Source of the DNA: Pseudomonas fluorescens
GTDB taxonomy: Bacteria > Pseudomonadota > Gammaproteobacteria > Pseudomonadales > Pseudomonadaceae
Direction of reading: 5' to 3'
NCBI RefSeq assembly: GCF_902498065.1
Contig: NZ_CABVIR010000008.1
Coordinates: 62,001 to 126,000, forward strand
DNA: 64,000 bases
This document shows, one piece after another, positions 1 through 8,664 of the stretch. The translations under genes were made by a program, and so were the position numbers. Within the stretch, counting starts at the first letter, position 1. Every line of letters starts with the position of its first letter. Under the pieces are notes generated by a model that was not told the origin of the DNA, made no database searches, and worked only from the letters and a program-made list of their open reading frames with translations.

Positions 1-1132
1 GACTGAGCTTGGCGGCGGCGATGATCGCGCCGTCGGTGATCGCCACTTTGTGGTGAACCTCGTAACGCTCTTTCAGGCCACGCAGGATGGCGATGGTGTC
101 TTCTTCGCTCGGCTCGTCCACCAACACTTTCTGGAAACGCCGCTCGAGGGCCGCATCCTTCTCTATATATTGGCGATACTCGTTGAGCGTGGTCGCGCCG
201 ACGCAATGCAACTCGCCACGGGCCAACGCTGGCTTGAGCATGTTGCCCGCATCCATCGAGCCTTCGCCCTTACCGGCACCGACCATGGTGTGCAGTTCGT
301 CGATGAACAGAATGATCTGCCCTTCCTGCTTCGACAATTCGTTGAGCAGGGATTTCAGGCGCTCTTCGAACTCGCCACGGTATTTGGCGCCGGCAATCAG
401 CGCGCCCATGTCGAGGGAAAGCAGGCGCTTGCCTTTCAGGCCATCCGGCACTTCACCGTTGATGATCCGTTGGGCGAGGCCTTCGGCAATGGCGGTTTTA
501 CCCACGCCAGGCTCACCGATCAGTACCGGGTTGTTCTTGGTGCGGCGTTGCAGCACCTGAATGGTCCGGCGAATTTCGTCGTCACGACCGATCACCGGAT
601 CGAGCTTGCCGTCTTCGGCGCGCTTGGTCAGGTCGACGGTGTACTTATCCAGCGCCTGACGCGATTCCTCGTGGTTGGCGTCGTTGACCGCTTCGCCGCC
701 ACGCAGGTTGTTGATCGCGTTTTCCAGGGCTTTTTTGCTGACGCCCTGACCGAGCAACAATTTGCCGAGTTTGCTGTTCTCGTCCATCGCGGCGAGCAGC
801 ACCAGCTCACTGGAAATGAACTGATCACCTTTCTGCTGGGCCAGTCGATCGGCCTGGTTGAGCAGGCGCGCCAGATCCTGCGACATGTTGACGTCGCCGG
901 TCGGGTTCTGGATTTTTGGCAGCTGATCGAGCTCTTTGGTCAGCTCTTTGCGCAGGCTGTTGACGTCGAAACCGACCTGCATCAACAGGGGTTTGATTGA
1001 ACCACCCTGCTGCTCAAGCATGGCTTGCATCAAGTGCGCCGGCTCAATGCCGGGATGGTCAAGACCGACGGCCAGCGATTGGGCGTCGGAGAGTGCTAAC
1101 TGTAATTTGCTGGTTAAACGATCGATACGCAT
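1..1132 (-). CDS. clpB: ClpB disaggregase, N-terminal part (gene runs off the left edge)
   Basis: This is the first ~377 codons of the ATP-dependent chaperone ClpB, which works with DnaK to pull proteins out of aggregates in the cytoplasm. Translation of the complement begins MRIDRLTSKLQLALSDAQSL, the usual ClpB start, followed by the Clp N-domain, the first AAA+ module with Walker A GEPGVGKTAIAEGLA and Walker B FIDELHTMVGAG. The middle coiled-coil domain and second AAA+ module lie outside the window. A heat-shock type promoter sits about 75 bases upstream (see 1204-1232), so it is probably transcribed from its own sigma-32 promoter, although pgeF and rluD lie upstream in the same direction. 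Identity is secure; only the 3' end is missing. Confidence 0.97.
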   Translation of the reverse strand, partial: MRIDRLTSKLQLALSDAQSLAVGLDHPGIEPAHLMQAMLEQQGGSIKPLLMQVGFDVNSLRKELTKELDQLPKIQNPTGDVNMSQDLARLLNQADRLAQQKGDQFISSELVLLAAMDENSKLGKLLLGQGVSKKALENAINNLRGGEAVNDANHEESRQALDKYTVDLTKRAEDGKLDPVIGRDDEIRRTIQVLQRRTKNNPVLIGEPGVGKTAIAEGLAQRIINGEVPDGLKGKRLLSLDMGALIAGAKYRGEFEERLKSLLNELSKQEGQIILFIDELHTMVGAGKGEGSMDAGNMLKPALARGELHCVGATTLNEYRQYIEKDAALERRFQKVLVDEPSEEDTIAILRGLKERYEVHHKVAITDGAIIAAAKLS

Positions 1133-1203
1133 GGGTCACCTTCCTTTTGAGCAGGCCGGACCTATAAAACATCCTGAATGAAGAAACCTGCCAGATACCG
1201 TTA

Positions 1204-1232
1204 TAGATGCGGTCGATTCTGGGAGTTTCAAG
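1204..1232 (-). promoter_or_regulatory. sigma-32 (RpoH) type heat-shock promoter of clpB
   Basis: On the minus strand the sequence reads CTTGAAA, 13 bases, then CCGCATCT. This is close to the RpoH consensus CTTGAAA-N(13-15)-CCCCATNT, with one mismatch in the -10. It lies about 72 bases ahead of the clpB start codon, which is a known RpoH target in proteobacteria. Seen directly; use in vivo is inferred. Confidence 0.8.
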
Positions 1233-1262
1233 CGTCGTACAGTTGATGTAGATCAGAGAAGT

Positions 1263-1988
1263 CTAGTGTTCTAACCAGACAAGGGAGGCAAACCGACCAG
1301 TGCGTGGACTGCGGCGGTAAGAAAAGAAGCGCGGATCGGTCACGGTGCAGAAACCGCCGCCATATATAGCGGTAACGCCGCGAACAGCCAGACGCAAGCG
1401 CGCCAGCTCGTAGATATCGGCCATGAACTTGCCGGTATTGGCACTGGGCACAAAGGCTTTGGCGGCCTCAGGCAGTTGCTCGACGAAGGTTTCGCGCACT
1501 TCCGGGCCGACTTCAAAGGCTTGCGGGCCAATCGCCGGGCCGAGCCAGACCAGCACGTCTTCCGGTGGCACCGCCAGCGCGTCGAGCGTCGCTTCGAGCA
1601 CACCCGCCGCCAACCCGCGCCAACCGGCATGGGCCGCTGCGACGCGAGTACCGGCACGGTCGCAGAACAGCGCCGGTAGGCAATCAGCCGTCATCGCCGC
1701 GCAGGCAATGCCGGGCGTTGCCGTCCAGCTGGCATCGGCAGTGGCTACCTGCTCGGGGTCCGCATGAGCCACGACAATGCCGTGGACCTGCTTTAACCAA
1801 GCCGGTTGAATAGAGAAATGATCGGTAAGGCGGCGACGGTTTTCGGCAACAGCCTCAGGGCTGTCGTCGACGTGATCGCCGAGATTGAGGCTGTCGAACG
1901 GCGCCAGACTGACGCCGCCCGCTCGGGTGGTGACGCAGGCTTTCACCCCGGCAGGCGCAGGCCAGTCGGGAATCAGCCAGTCACTCAT
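1263..1988 (-). CDS. pgeF: PgeF/YfiH purine nucleoside phosphorylase, laccase-domain protein
   Basis: A 241-residue member of the YfiH/LACC1 (DUF152, Cu-oxidase_4) family. Family members are now described as purine nucleoside phosphorylases/adenosine deaminases, and in E. coli as a peptidoglycan editing factor; the old name is polyphenol oxidase. The metal site is visible: H69 in LKQVHG, C103 in TADCLP and H120 in AAAHAGWRG, plus the GPAIGPQAFEVG segment and a C-terminal FFSYRR. Full length for the family. The start overlaps the rluD stop by four bases, so the two genes are translationally coupled, an arrangement standard in Pseudomonas. Family assignment is sure; which of the described activities matters here cannot be read from sequence. 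Confidence 0.93.
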   Translation of the reverse strand: MSDWLIPDWPAPAGVKACVTTRAGGVSLAPFDSLNLGDHVDDSPEAVAENRRRLTDHFSIQPAWLKQVHGIVVAHADPEQVATADASWTATPGIACAAMTADCLPALFCDRAGTRVAAAHAGWRGLAAGVLEATLDALAVPPEDVLVWLGPAIGPQAFEVGPEVRETFVEQLPEAAKAFVPSANTGKFMADIYELARLRLAVRGVTAIYGGGFCTVTDPRFFSYRRSPRTGRFASLVWLEH

Positions 1989-2947
1989 CCGATGAACGCC
2001 TCGCGGTCTTGCTTGAGCAGGGTCAGCAACCAGACGAAATCATCAGGCAGTGGCGATTCCCAGCTCATGCGCTTACCGGTGGTCGGGTGATCCAGCTCCA
2101 GGAAGCGCGCATGCAGCGCTTGACGCGGGAACGTCTTCAAGGAATCGACCATGGTCTGGCTGGCTGCCGGCGGAATACGGAAACGACCGCCGTAGGCAGG
2201 ATCTCCGACCAACGGGTAGTTGATGTGGGCCATGTGCACGCGAATCTGGTGCGTACGACCGGTTTCCAGCTTCACCCGCACGTGAGTGTGGGAGCGGAAA
2301 CGCTCGAGCACGCGGTAATGGCTGACGGCTTGCTTGCCACCTTCCATCACGGCCATGCGCTGGCGTTGCTGGCCGTGACGACCGATCGGCGCGTTGATCT
2401 TGCCGCCTGCGGTCACCACACCGATCACGATGCACTCGTAGATACGGCTGACGCTGCGGCTCTGCAACTGTGTTACCAGTTGCGTCTGCGCTTGAATGGT
2501 CTTGGCCACCACCATCAGACCGGTGGTGTCCTTGTCCAGGCGATGCACGATACCGGCGCGGGGCACATTGACGATGTCCGGCACGTGGTGCAGCAAGGCG
2601 TTGAGCAAGGTGCCATCAGCGTGACCGGCAGCCGGGTGCACCACCAGGCCCGCAGGCTTGTTGATCACCAGGATGTCGTCATCTTCATAGACGATATCCA
2701 GCTCGATGTCCTGAGCGATCCATTCGCCCTGAGCTTCCTGCTCGGCAGTCAACTCAAGAATGGCGCCACCGTGAACGATGTCTCGCGGGCGGATAACCGC
2801 CCCATCCACAGTCAGGCGGCCGTCTTTGATCCAGGCGGAAAGGCGCGAGCGCGAGTGCTCAGCGAATAATTGTGCGGCGACTTGATCGAGGCGTTGGCCG
2901 CCCAATTCGGACGGCACCTCTGCGCGAAGTTCAATTTTATCGGACAT
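1985..2947 (-). CDS. rluD: 23S rRNA pseudouridine(1911/1915/1917) synthase RluD
   Basis: RluD converts three uridines in helix 69 of 23S rRNA to pseudouridine. The 320-residue product has an N-terminal S4 RNA-binding domain (about 18-75) and an RluA-type catalytic domain with the signature HRLDKDTTG; D138 is the expected catalytic aspartate. I chose the ATG at 2947 (MSDKIELRAEV) rather than one seven codons upstream because this is where family proteins begin. It is first in a leftward group with pgeF and is divergent from bamD, 151 bases away. Confidence 0.95.
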   Translation of the reverse strand: MSDKIELRAEVPSELGGQRLDQVAAQLFAEHSRSRLSAWIKDGRLTVDGAVIRPRDIVHGGAILELTAEQEAQGEWIAQDIELDIVYEDDDILVINKPAGLVVHPAAGHADGTLLNALLHHVPDIVNVPRAGIVHRLDKDTTGLMVVAKTIQAQTQLVTQLQSRSVSRIYECIVIGVVTAGGKINAPIGRHGQQRQRMAVMEGGKQAVSHYRVLERFRSHTHVRVKLETGRTHQIRVHMAHINYPLVGDPAYGGRFRIPPAASQTMVDSLKTFPRQALHARFLELDHPTTGKRMSWESPLPDDFVWLLTLLKQDREAFIG

Positions 2948-3098
2948 GCTCAGACTAGGCGTCGGCACAGCCTTTGGTTTCGGCTGCGCGCTTGTGGTTA
3001 AATACGGCGTCTTTTGCCCCGAGGCTATTCAACGGGGCGCTCATCATAACAGGACGGCCCCGCCCAAGACAGCGGCCGTCATAGGGACGCAAGCCGCC

Positions 3099-4121
3099 AT
3101 GCAAGTGAAACACCTGCTGCTGATCGCCATCCTCGCATTGACCGCTGCTTGCTCATCGAAGGAAGTCGTAGACGAAAACCTGAGCGAAGTCGAGCTGTAC
3201 CAGCAGGCACAGCGCGATCTGGACAACAATAGCTACACCGCCGCCACAGCCAAGCTGAAGGCGCTGGAGTCGCGTTATCCGTTCGGTCGCTACGCCGATC
3301 AAGCTCAACTCGAGCTCATCTACGCCAACTACAAGAACACTGAGCCTGAGGCTGCGAAGTCTGCCGCCGAGCGTTTCATTCGTTTGCACCCACAGCATCC
3401 GAACGTGGATTACGCCTATTACCTCAAGGGCCTGACCTCTTTCGACCAGGACGTCGGCCTGCTGTCGCGTTTCCTGCCGCTGGACATGACCAAGCGTGAC
3501 CCGGGCGCTGCTCGCGACTCCTACAACGAGTTCGCCCAGTTGACCAGCCGCTTCCCGAACAGCCGCTACTCGCCGGACGCCAAGCAGCGCATGATTTACC
3601 TGCGCAACCTGCTGGCAGCCTACGAGATTCACGTCGCCGACTATTACCTGACCCGTCAGGCCTACGTCGCTGCCGCGAACCGTGGTCGTTACGTCGTGGA
3701 AAACTTCCAGGAAACCCCATCGGTCGGTGACGGCCTGGCGATCATGACCGAAGCCTACCAGCGTCTGCACCTGGACGACCTGGCGGCCACCAGCCTCGAA
3801 ACACTGAAGCTCAACTACCCGAACCATCCAACTCTGGTGGACGGTCAGTTCGTGCCGTCGGTCGACGAAGCCGACAACCGTTCGTGGCTGAGCAAGGCCA
3901 CCCTGGGCCTGATCGAGTCGCGTCCACCACTGCCGCCGGGTGAAACCCGCGCCAACCAGGACGTGCAGAAGCAGTTCCAGGACGCCAAGGACGCGATCCC
4001 GAACGATCTCAAGCCTAAAGATGAAAATGGTGACGTGATCGAAGAAGAGGAACACGAAGCGGAAGGCAATAACAGCGATCGCTCGTGGTTCAGCTACATG
4101 ACCTTCGGTGTGTTCGACTGA
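3099..4121 (+). CDS. bamD: Outer membrane assembly lipoprotein BamD (ComL)
   Basis: BamD is the essential lipoprotein of the BAM complex that inserts beta-barrel proteins into the outer membrane. The 340-residue product starts MQVKHLLLIAILALTAACSS; the lipobox LTAAC places lipidation at C18 with Ser at +2, consistent with outer-membrane sorting. TPR-like repeats rich in YxxA patterns follow (about 30-250). The C-terminal ~60 residues are charged and acidic, as in other Pseudomonas BamD. The open frame extends 51 codons upstream, but only this start gives a signal peptide. A strong terminator follows directly. Confidence 0.96.
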   Translation: MQVKHLLLIAILALTAACSSKEVVDENLSEVELYQQAQRDLDNNSYTAATAKLKALESRYPFGRYADQAQLELIYANYKNTEPEAAKSAAERFIRLHPQHPNVDYAYYLKGLTSFDQDVGLLSRFLPLDMTKRDPGAARDSYNEFAQLTSRFPNSRYSPDAKQRMIYLRNLLAAYEIHVADYYLTRQAYVAAANRGRYVVENFQETPSVGDGLAIMTEAYQRLHLDDLAATSLETLKLNYPNHPTLVDGQFVPSVDEADNRSWLSKATLGLIESRPPLPPGETRANQDVQKQFQDAKDAIPNDLKPKDENGDVIEEEEHEAEGNNSDRSWFSYMTFGVFD

Positions 4122-4136
4122 TACACCGGGTTGTGC

Positions 4137-4167
4137 AAAAAGGGAGACTCTTGAGTCTCCCTTTTTA
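4137..4167 (+). terminator. Rho-independent terminator after bamD
   Basis: A perfect 9-bp stem AGGGAGACT/AGTCTCCCT with a 4-base loop is preceded by A residues and followed by a run of T. It starts 16 bases past the bamD stop. Confidence 0.9.
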
Positions 4168-4245
4168 TTTCCGCGATTTATTACGCTGTGCGCCCGTCAT
4201 CTCCTTGGCTAAACTGCAGAATCACTCGTCATAAAGCAGCTCCCC

Positions 4246-4479
4246 ATGCTTCGTTTACTGTTCTGGATCGCCCTGATTGCCGCTGCGGTATGGTTCTGGC
4301 GCAAGTTCAAGGGCCAGGCCTCTGCGCCCAAGTCCTCTGCCGAGCTGGAGGCGGCGCCCATGGTTCGCTGCGCCCATTGCGGCGTACACCTGCCCCGCGA
4401 CCGCGCGCTGAGCCTTCAACAACAGTGGTATTGCAGCCAGGCTCATCTTGAGCAAGGCCCGGGCTCCAGTGATCGCTGA
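4246..4479 (+). CDS. Small membrane-anchored CXXC protein upstream of pilS
   Basis: A 77-residue protein conserved ahead of pilS in pseudomonads (known in databases only as a PP0621-type family, from memory). Residues 1-18 form one hydrophobic segment, followed by a basic patch WRKFKG. A small cysteine/histidine-rich module then begins MVRCAHCGVHLP and ends WYCSQAH, resembling a zinc-binding TRASH/MYM-like knuckle. Its last 32 bases overlap the start of pilS, so the two are co-transcribed and probably coupled. This suggests, but does not prove, a role in pilus regulation or biogenesis. Function unknown. Confidence 0.85.
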   Translation: MLRLLFWIALIAAAVWFWRKFKGQASAPKSSAELEAAPMVRCAHCGVHLPRDRALSLQQQWYCSQAHLEQGPGSSDR

Positions 4480-6058
4480 GACCTCCAGTCCCGGCAGCAA
4501 ACAGGCTCAGCGACTGCTGCGCCTCTATCACCTTTACCGTCTAAGCGTCGGCATCACTCTGGTGCTGCTCATTTCCAGCAACCTGGACAACCAGTTGCTG
4601 ACGTTCGCCAATGACAACCTGTTGCGCAGTGGCAGCTGGTTGTACCTGGTACTGAACATTTTGTTGGTGGTCTTCTTCGAGAACACCCGCCGCCCAGCGC
4701 AACTGTTCGGGCTCGCGCTGATTGATGTCTTGCTGCTATGTGGCCTGTTCTACGCCGCTGGCGGTGTCGCCAGCGCCATCGGCAACCTGCTGATCGTCTC
4801 GGTGGCTATCAGCAATGCCTTGCTGCGAAGCCGCATCGGCCTGCTGATCGCCGCCGTCGGTGCGCTCGGCATCGTCGGGCTGAGCTTTCTCCTTAGCTTC
4901 AGCCATCCCGCCAGCCCCAACGATTACCTGCAAGCCGGCACCCTCGGCGCGCTGTGCTTTGCCGCAGCGTTGCTCGTGCAAGGCTTGATCCAACGCCTGG
5001 AAGTCAGCGAAACCCTCGCCGAACAACGGGCCAGCGAAGTGGTGGGTCTCGAAGCCCTCAATGCATTGATCCTGCAGCGCATGCGCACCGGCATCCTGGT
5101 GCTCGATGACCAGCGCCGAGTGCAATTGGCCAACCACAGCGCGCTGGCCCTACTGGGCCGAGTCAATCTCGAAGGCCAACGGATCGACGACTGCTCGCCC
5201 GATCTGGTCGAACGCCTGCAACTGTGGCTGAACAATCCGACGTTGCGCCCCCAGAGCCTGAAGATCGCCAACAGTGGCCTGGAACTGCAACCGAGCTTCA
5301 TTGCCTTGGCCCAAGGCCCACACCACCAAACCCTGGTCTTCCTTGAGGATCTCGCACAAATAGCCCAACAAGCCCAACAACTGAAGCTCGCCGCCCTCGG
5401 GCGCCTGACGGCGGGTATTGCCCACGAAATTCGCAATCCTCTGGGCGCCATTAGTCATGCCGCTCAGCTATTGCAGGAATCGGAGGAACTGAACGGCGCG
5501 GATCGACGTCTGACCCAGATTATTCAAGACCACTCTCAGCGAATGAATCGGGTTATCGAAAACGTCCTGCAACTGTCCCGCCGCCAGCAAACCGTGCCGC
5601 AACGACTCGATCTGAAGCCGTGGCTGGAACAGTTCGTTGCGCAAAGTCGCGAAGGAGCGATCGACAGTCAGCAGATTCACCTGCACATCGATTCAGGCGA
5701 ATTCAATACCCTGATGGACCCGAACCAGCTCACGCAGATTCTCGACAATTTGTTGCGTAACGCCTGGCGTCATAGCGCACAGGCGCACGATCAGGCTCAG
5801 GTCTGGCTCGATTTGTTTGTCGACCCCGGCAGCCAGTTGCCAATCATCGAGGTTCGCGACGATGGCCCCGGCGTAGCACCGGATCAACAGGTGCATTTGT
5901 TCGAACCGTTCTTTACCACCAGCGCCCAAGGCACCGGCCTGGGGCTATATCTGTCGCGTGAATTGTGCGAAAGCAACCAGGCCCGCCTAGACTTCAAGCC
6001 ACGCCACGATGGCGGCTGCTTTCGCATCACCTTTGCTCACGGACGGAAACAAAGTTGA
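4448..6058 (+). CDS. pilS: Type IV pilus sensor histidine kinase PilS
   Basis: PilS is the inner-membrane kinase/phosphatase that monitors pilin levels and controls PilR. The 536-residue product has about six N-terminal transmembrane segments (roughly 25-190), a PAS-like linker (about 200-310), then the HisKA domain with AHEIRNPLGAISH (phosphoacceptor H326). The HATPase part shows an N-box (NLLRNAWRH) and G-boxes (DDGPGV, GTGLGLYLS). The frame opens with TTG at 4448 inside the upstream small gene; the following residues match the N-terminal region of PilS proteins, so TTG is the most likely start, although a slightly later start cannot be excluded. pilR follows after two bases. Confidence 0.95.
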   Translation: MSKARAPVIAETSSPGSKQAQRLLRLYHLYRLSVGITLVLLISSNLDNQLLTFANDNLLRSGSWLYLVLNILLVVFFENTRRPAQLFGLALIDVLLLCGLFYAAGGVASAIGNLLIVSVAISNALLRSRIGLLIAAVGALGIVGLSFLLSFSHPASPNDYLQAGTLGALCFAAALLVQGLIQRLEVSETLAEQRASEVVGLEALNALILQRMRTGILVLDDQRRVQLANHSALALLGRVNLEGQRIDDCSPDLVERLQLWLNNPTLRPQSLKIANSGLELQPSFIALAQGPHHQTLVFLEDLAQIAQQAQQLKLAALGRLTAGIAHEIRNPLGAISHAAQLLQESEELNGADRRLTQIIQDHSQRMNRVIENVLQLSRRQQTVPQRLDLKPWLEQFVAQSREGAIDSQQIHLHIDSGEFNTLMDPNQLTQILDNLLRNAWRHSAQAHDQAQVWLDLFVDPGSQLPIIEVRDDGPGVAPDQQVHLFEPFFTTSAQGTGLGLYLSRELCESNQARLDFKPRHDGGCFRITFAHGRKQS

Positions 6059-6060
6059 AC

Positions 6061-7392
6061 ATGAGCCCACGGCAAAAAGTCCTGATCGTCGACGACGAAC
6101 CGGACATTCGCGAACTCCTGGAAATCACCCTGGGACGGATGAAACTCGACACCTTCAGCGCCCGCAATCTCGGCGAAGCCCAAGCGCTGTTGAAGCAAGA
6201 AACGTTCGATCTGTGCCTGACCGACATGCGCCTGCCGGACGGCACCGGTCTTGAACTGGTGCAACATATTCAGCAACGCTACCCAAACCTGCCGGTGGCG
6301 ATGATCACCGCTTACGGCAGCCTCGAAACGGCGATCAACGCCCTCAAGGCCGGCGCCTTCGACTTCCTGACCAAACCGGTGGACCTCACGCGACTGCGCG
6401 AACTGGTCACCAGCGCCCTGCGCATGCCGGCACCGGGCGCCGCCATCGACCGACGGTTACTGGGCGACTCGCTGCCCATGCGCAGCCTGCGTAAACAAAT
6501 CGACAAACTGGCCCGCAGTCAGGCGCCGGTCTACATCAGTGGCGAATCCGGCAGCGGCAAGGAACTGGTCGCCCGACTGATCCACGAACAAGGACCGCGT
6601 GCCAACCAGGCGTTTGTCCCGGTCAATTGCGGGGCGATACCGTCGGAACTGATGGAGAGTGAGTTTTTCGGCCATCGAAAAGGCAGCTTCAGCGGCGCTA
6701 TCGAAGACAAGCCCGGGCTGTTCCAGGCCGCCCAGGGTGGCACGCTGTTCCTCGACGAAGTGGCAGATTTACCGCTGGCGATGCAAGTCAAACTGCTGCG
6801 GGCGATTCAGGAGAAAGCCATTCGCAGCGTGGGTGGTCAACAGGAGTCCGTGGTCGATGTGCGGATCCTCTGCGCCACTCACAAAGACCTCGACGCCGAA
6901 GTCGCCGCCGAACGCTTTCGCCAGGATTTGTACTACCGGCTGAATGTGATCGAACTGCGGGTTCCACCGTTGCGCGAACGCCGCGACGACATCGAGTCAT
7001 TGGCCAGTCATGTGCTCAAACGTCTGGCTGCCGGCAGCGGCCAACCCGCCACCAAACTCCACCCACAAGCACTTGAAGCGCTGAAAAGCTATCGCTTTCC
7101 GGGCAATGTGCGGGAATTGGAGAACATGCTCGAACGCGCTCACACCCTGTGCGACAACAAGCAGATCGAAGCCAGCGACCTGCGGCTGGCCGAAGGCAAT
7201 TGCAGCGCCGACAGCGGTGTGCCGGACCTGACGCAGATCGACAACCTGGAAGACTATCTGGACAACGTCGAACGCAAACTCCTCCTCCAGGCCCTGGAGG
7301 AGACTCGCTGGAACCGCACCGCGGCGGCTCAGCGATTGAATTTGTCGTTTCGGTCGATGCGTTACAGGCTGAAAAAATTCGGACTGGATTGA
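6061..7392 (+). CDS. pilR: Type IV pilus response regulator PilR (sigma-54 activator)
   Basis: PilR activates RpoN-dependent pilin transcription after phosphorylation by PilS. The 443-residue protein has a receiver domain (D11/D12, phosphoacceptor D55, K105), an AAA+ domain (about 130-365) with Walker A GESGSGKE at 161-168, and a C-terminal Fis-type HTH ending RSMRYRLKKFGLD. The sigma-54 contact loop reads GSFSGA (208-213) instead of the common GAFTGA; the T-to-S change is noted as a finding. The start ATG is two bases after the pilS stop. REP pair 7399-7489 follows and may close the operon. Confidence 0.96.
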   Translation: MSPRQKVLIVDDEPDIRELLEITLGRMKLDTFSARNLGEAQALLKQETFDLCLTDMRLPDGTGLELVQHIQQRYPNLPVAMITAYGSLETAINALKAGAFDFLTKPVDLTRLRELVTSALRMPAPGAAIDRRLLGDSLPMRSLRKQIDKLARSQAPVYISGESGSGKELVARLIHEQGPRANQAFVPVNCGAIPSELMESEFFGHRKGSFSGAIEDKPGLFQAAQGGTLFLDEVADLPLAMQVKLLRAIQEKAIRSVGGQQESVVDVRILCATHKDLDAEVAAERFRQDLYYRLNVIELRVPPLRERRDDIESLASHVLKRLAAGSGQPATKLHPQALEALKSYRFPGNVRELENMLERAHTLCDNKQIEASDLRLAEGNCSADSGVPDLTQIDNLEDYLDNVERKLLLQALEETRWNRTAAAQRLNLSFRSMRYRLKKFGLD

Positions 7393-7398
7393 GGGCCT

Positions 7399-7489
7399 CA
7401 TCGCGGGCAAGCCCGCTCCCACAGGTTTTGCGTCGATTGAAAATATTGTGATCGACGCAATCCTTGTGGGAGCGGGCTTGCCCGCGATG
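7399..7489. repeat. REP pair (REPIN), G-type arms, GTGGGAG ends facing inward
   Basis: Two inverted copies of the GTGGGAGCGGGCTTGCCCGC palindrome flank a spacer. The spacer itself holds a perfect 10-bp inverted repeat, TTGCGTCGAT (7428-7437) with ATCGACGCAA (7451-7460), so the whole unit can fold into one long hairpin. Confidence 0.9.
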
Positions 7490-7510
7490 GCGATATAACA
7501 GACACCGCGA

Positions 7511-8611
7511 TTAAATTCGCCCGATCGGCGCATACGGCGCCGGATCAATGATCGGCGCCCTGCCCAGCATCACATCCGCGAACAACTGGCACGACGCCGG
7601 CGCCAGCACCAACCCGTTACGGTAATGCCCGCAGTTGAGCCACAACCCATCGAAACCCGGCACCCGGCCGATGTAGGGGATGCCCTCCGGCGAGCCCGGT
7701 CGCAGCCCCGCCCAATGCCCGACCACCTCGGCCTCCGCCAGCGCTGGAATCAATTCCACCGCAGACGCCTTCAGACTTTCAAGCGCAGAGCCGGTCGGCG
7801 TCTTGTCGAAGCCTTCATGTTCCAGCGTGCTGCCAATCAGAATGTGTCCATCCCGACGGGGAATCGCATAACGCCCCTTGGCCAGCACCATGCTCGGCAG
7901 GAAGTCCGCCGAGCACTTGTAAAGAATCATCTGCCCTTTCACGGGCTCAACCGGCAACGCCAGGCCCAGGCTTTTGAGCAAATCACCGCTCCAGGCGCCA
8001 GCCGTCAGCACCACCTGATCACCGTGGATCGCGCCCGACGAAGTCTGCACGCCAACGACTTTTTCGCCGTCACGAACGAAACCGCTGACTTCGCACTGTT
8101 CATGAATCGTCACATTCGGCAGCGCCAGCAAGGCCGCCTTGAGGGATTTCACCAGCCGCGGATTGCGTACGTTGGCCACGTCGGCCATGTAGATCGCCCG
8201 GGAGAAACCGGCACCCAGGACCGGCACCGCATCATGCGCAGCCGAGATATCCACAGCCCGCAGCGGACGGTTTTCCCGCTCGGCCCAGGCCAGCGCCTCA
8301 GCTTCATCATCCAGGTCCAGCCAATACAGGCCGGTGGTGTGCACCTCGGGATCAACCCCGGTCGCGGCAAACAGGCGCTCGCCCAGCTGTGGATAAAAGT
8401 CCTGAGACCAATGGGCCAGCGCGGTAACTGCCGGGCTATAGCGCCATGGGTAAAGCGGCGAAACGATGCCACCGCCGGCCCATGACGACTCCTGACCGAC
8501 ATTCGAACGGTCCAGCAGCACAACGCTCTGTACCTCGGACGCGAGATTGAACGCCGTCAGCAGGCCAATCACACCGCCGCCGACTATCACCACTTGCTGT
8601 TGCATGGTCAT
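7511..8611 (-). CDS. thiO: Glycine oxidase ThiO (FAD-dependent)
   Basis: ThiO oxidises glycine to the imine used for the thiazole half of thiamine. The N-terminus carries the dinucleotide-binding motif VVIVGGGVIGLLTAFNLA for FAD, and the C-terminus has the DAO-family segment GLRPGSPEGIPYIGRVPG and NCGHYRNGLVLAP. Start is uncertain among TTG at 8623, ATG at 8611 and ATG at 8605; I chose 8611 (MTMQQQ), giving 366 residues. It sits between pilR and the minor pilin genes, as in P. aeruginosa, but has no obvious link to pili. Confidence 0.92.
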   Translation of the reverse strand: MTMQQQVVIVGGGVIGLLTAFNLASEVQSVVLLDRSNVGQESSWAGGGIVSPLYPWRYSPAVTALAHWSQDFYPQLGERLFAATGVDPEVHTTGLYWLDLDDEAEALAWAERENRPLRAVDISAAHDAVPVLGAGFSRAIYMADVANVRNPRLVKSLKAALLALPNVTIHEQCEVSGFVRDGEKVVGVQTSSGAIHGDQVVLTAGAWSGDLLKSLGLALPVEPVKGQMILYKCSADFLPSMVLAKGRYAIPRRDGHILIGSTLEHEGFDKTPTGSALESLKASAVELIPALAEAEVVGHWAGLRPGSPEGIPYIGRVPGFDGLWLNCGHYRNGLVLAPASCQLFADVMLGRAPIIDPAPYAPIGRI

Positions 8612-8664
8612 GTTCCGATCCAACCGTTAAATAGACAGGAGGCGCAAAAGGCGCCCGAAAAAAA

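Noticed and set aside
8630..8664. GGCGC/GCGCC hairpin between pilE and thiO as a terminator
   Set aside because: The stem is only five or six base pairs and on the minus strand no T run follows it.
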